Source of the DNA: Frigidibacter albus
Lineage (GTDB): Bacteria > Pseudomonadota > Alphaproteobacteria > Rhodobacterales > Rhodobacteraceae
Assembly (NCBI RefSeq): GCF_009908165.1
Contig: NZ_JAAAUC010000002.1
Coordinates: 186,001 to 250,000, forward strand
DNA length: 64,000 nucleotides
Direction: 5' to 3'
In this document: in pieces, positions 62,845 through 64,000 of the stretch
Position numbering within the stretch: position 1 is the stretch's first letter
Layout: the number at the start of each line of letters is the position of its first letter
Notes under the pieces: generated by a model
Database searches by the model: none
What the model was told of the DNA's origin: nothing
What the model saw: only the letters and a program-made list of their open reading frames with translations
Position numbers and translations under genes: made by a program

Positions 62845-63156
62845 TTCAAACTCCCTGTTGGTCCGGTTGGATCAGAGGGGCCCCGCGGTACGAACCGAGG
62901 GGCCGATGCCCGGACGCCTATCTCTCGGATACGTCAATCATGTGACAGCAGCTAAGCGCGGGACGCGCTGTCTGGCAACAGTCTCGTTCGCAGGCCAACG
63001 AAAGCAGAACCCCGGGCGCGATTTGCCTTAATTGCGGGCGGAAGCCGTGGCGCGTCAAGGACTTGGCGCAGGGGGCCGGGCGGCGAATCTTCGCGGTCAA
63101 CATGCGGGTGACACCGCGGCATTGGCGAATCAGGACCGATTCTGCCACCTGCTTCC
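62845..63156. other. 312-nt region upstream of the second ABC operon
   Basis: It contains the weak Pho-like site and otherwise no gene or clear hairpin. The hydrolase gene to the right ends at 63157 on the same strand, so the region serves as promoter and leader of the ABC operon. Confidence 0.4.
62921..62948 (-). promoter_or_regulatory. Weak Pho-box-like site upstream of the second transporter
   Basis: On the minus strand CTGTCAC-ATGA-TTGACGT (62948 to 62931) has one good half (6 of 7) and one poor half (4 of 7) with 11-bp period, followed after about 9 nt by ATAGG. It is 87 nt before the start codon. It may be a degenerate PhoB site or chance. Confidence 0.3.
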
Positions 63157-63990
63157 TTACGCGCCCACGAAGGCTTGGGTCAGCTCGCTCTCGGGCGATG
63201 TCAGATCCGCGATCACGTCGAAATGGTGGTGGCCCGGCACCTCGACCAGCCGCAGATCCGTGTCGAACCCGGCCCAGGCATTGGCGATCAGCGCCGACTG
63301 GCGGCGGAATTCCGGCCGTTCATCGACGCCGACCCAGGTCGTCGCCGCCGTGCCGGGGCGCGGCTCGGCAAGGGCAGGGCTCTCGGCCCGCGCCTCGGCC
63401 AGCGTCAGCCCCAGCACGGCGTTCATCTGCGTCGCCAGCAGCGGGCGCAGGTCATGCACGCCGCTGATGGACAGCACATGCTGCACGCGCGCCGCCACCG
63501 CTTCGGGCAGCGGCGTCTGCGTGCAGGCCATCCGGGCCACCAGATGCCCGCCCGCCGAATGCCCCGCCAGCCGCAGCGGCCCCGGCACCAGTTCGGCGGC
63601 GGCAGTGATCGCCCGCGCCACCGCCGCGGTGATCTCGGCAATCCGCGCCTCTGGCGCCAAGGGATAGGAGGGCAGGGCGACCGCCCATCCCCGCGCCCGC
63701 GCCCCCGCCGCCAGATGCGACCACAGCGACTTGTCGAAGGCCTTCCAGTAGCCGCCATGCACGAAGACACAGAGCCCGCGCGGCTCCCCCTCTGGCAGGA
63801 ACAGGTCCAGCCGTTCCCGCGGGCCCGCGCCATAGGCGATGTCGAGTTGCCCGCCCGCCCCCTCCACGCCCGCCCCCTCCCGGAACGCCCCCTCCCGGAA
63901 CGCCGCCGCGTCGGCCTGCCAGCGTGGCACAAACGCCTCCGCATCCGGAATATGCGCCCCGTTGGCATAGGCATTATCCCAGTCGCGCAT
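63157..63990 (-). CDS. Alpha/beta hydrolase, kynurenine formamidase-like
   Basis: The 277-residue hydrolase has the oxyanion motif FVHGGYWKAFDKS near 75, the nucleophile elbow LAGHSAGGHLVARM near 142 (GHSAG with Ser), the acid region, and a late His in VPGHHHFDVIADL near 258. HGGYW with GHSAGG is typical of the arylformamidase/carboxylesterase branch; it opens MRDWDNAYANGAHIPDA. It could deformylate N-formylkynurenine, upstream of kynureninase, or be a general esterase. A perfect 15-bp in-frame tandem repeat gives FREGA twice near residue 31-40. Confidence 0.85.
   Translation of the reverse strand: MRDWDNAYANGAHIPDAEAFVPRWQADAAAFREGAFREGAGVEGAGGQLDIAYGAGPRERLDLFLPEGEPRGLCVFVHGGYWKAFDKSLWSHLAAGARARGWAVALPSYPLAPEARIAEITAAVARAITAAAELVPGPLRLAGHSAGGHLVARMACTQTPLPEAVAARVQHVLSISGVHDLRPLLATQMNAVLGLTLAEARAESPALAEPRPGTAATTWVGVDERPEFRRQSALIANAWAGFDTDLRLVEVPGHHHFDVIADLTSPESELTQAFVGA
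63872..63901. repeat. 15-bp perfect tandem repeat inside the hydrolase gene
   Basis: GCCCCCTCCCGGAAC occurs twice without gap, adding five residues in frame to a surface-like Gly/Glu/Ala-rich loop of the hydrolase. It looks like a recent slippage duplication. Confidence 0.85.
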
Positions 63991-64000
63991 CGCCTGTCTC

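Noticed and set aside
62950-62990. Another Pho-like repeat on the plus strand near CTGTCTGGCAACAGTCTC
   Set aside because: Only 5 of 7 and 4 of 7 matches, and no plus-strand gene follows it.

Overview
This window is a high-GC chromosomal segment with the gene content of an alphaproteobacterium of the order Rhodobacterales (Rhodobacter/Paracoccus/Gemmobacter-like). The evidence is the short 445-residue prolyl-tRNA synthetase, HdaA beside ppk1/ppx, a DUF3422 protein, pntA/pntB, an FnrL-type site and the style of the intergenic palindromes. The placement is an inference from gene content. There is no phage, insertion sequence, CRISPR array or replication origin. There is one RNA gene, tRNA-Val(UAC).

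Layout. 1-7.0 kb: the 3' end of an endonuclease/exonuclease/phosphatase gene, a small secreted protein, and a leftward run perM-hdaA-ppk1-ppx that joins a membrane protein, the DnaA inactivator and polyphosphate metabolism. 7.1-15.2 kb: proS, kynU, a small methyltransferase-like membrane protein, pntAB and a DUF3422 protein. 15.2-24.9 kb: a divergent peptide-type ABC transporter locus, with oppC-oppB-oppA leftward and a fused oppDF ATPase, two M20 deacylases and a DadA-like oxidase rightward; it looks like one uptake-and-deacylation pathway. 24.9-32.4 kb: DUF1810, moaA, alkD-like, glmS, glmU, then a HAD phosphatase coupled to a DegT aminotransferase. 32.6-40.7 kb: leucine/isovalerate catabolism (ivd, mccB, mccA, GST, HMG-CoA lyase, enoyl-CoA hydratase), with ompW inserted on the opposite strand. 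40.9-49.7 kb: tRNA-Val, a split pqiA plus pqiB and pqiC, and an RND efflux adaptor and pump.

50-64 kb is the most interesting part. A rightward cluster encodes an AfuABC/FbpABC-type ABC transporter whose ATPase gene is separated from its binding-protein and permease genes by an MBL-fold hydrolase and a histidine phosphatase. Two Pho-box-like direct repeats precede the two halves of the cluster (50332-50349 and 53217-53234). In both, the same CTACC element follows the box after exactly 9 nt. I read this as a phosphate-starvation-controlled system that imports an organophosphate, probably a phosphodiester or sugar phosphate, and strips its phosphate. Next to it lie a GlpA-like FAD oxidoreductase, a DeoR/GlpR regulator, an RBBP9-type hydrolase that has lost its serine nucleophile, and a second complete ABC transporter with a weaker possible Pho box.

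Non-coding structure is also notable. There is a dispersed palindromic module with an AAATATCC core (8.5, 13.7 and 36.2 kb), a 36-bp tandem repeat between mccB and mccA, a pair of three-stem repeats with compensatory changes (26.4 and 40.7 kb), a perfect FNR-type site between ompW and mccB, and a TetR-like palindrome at the ivd promoter.
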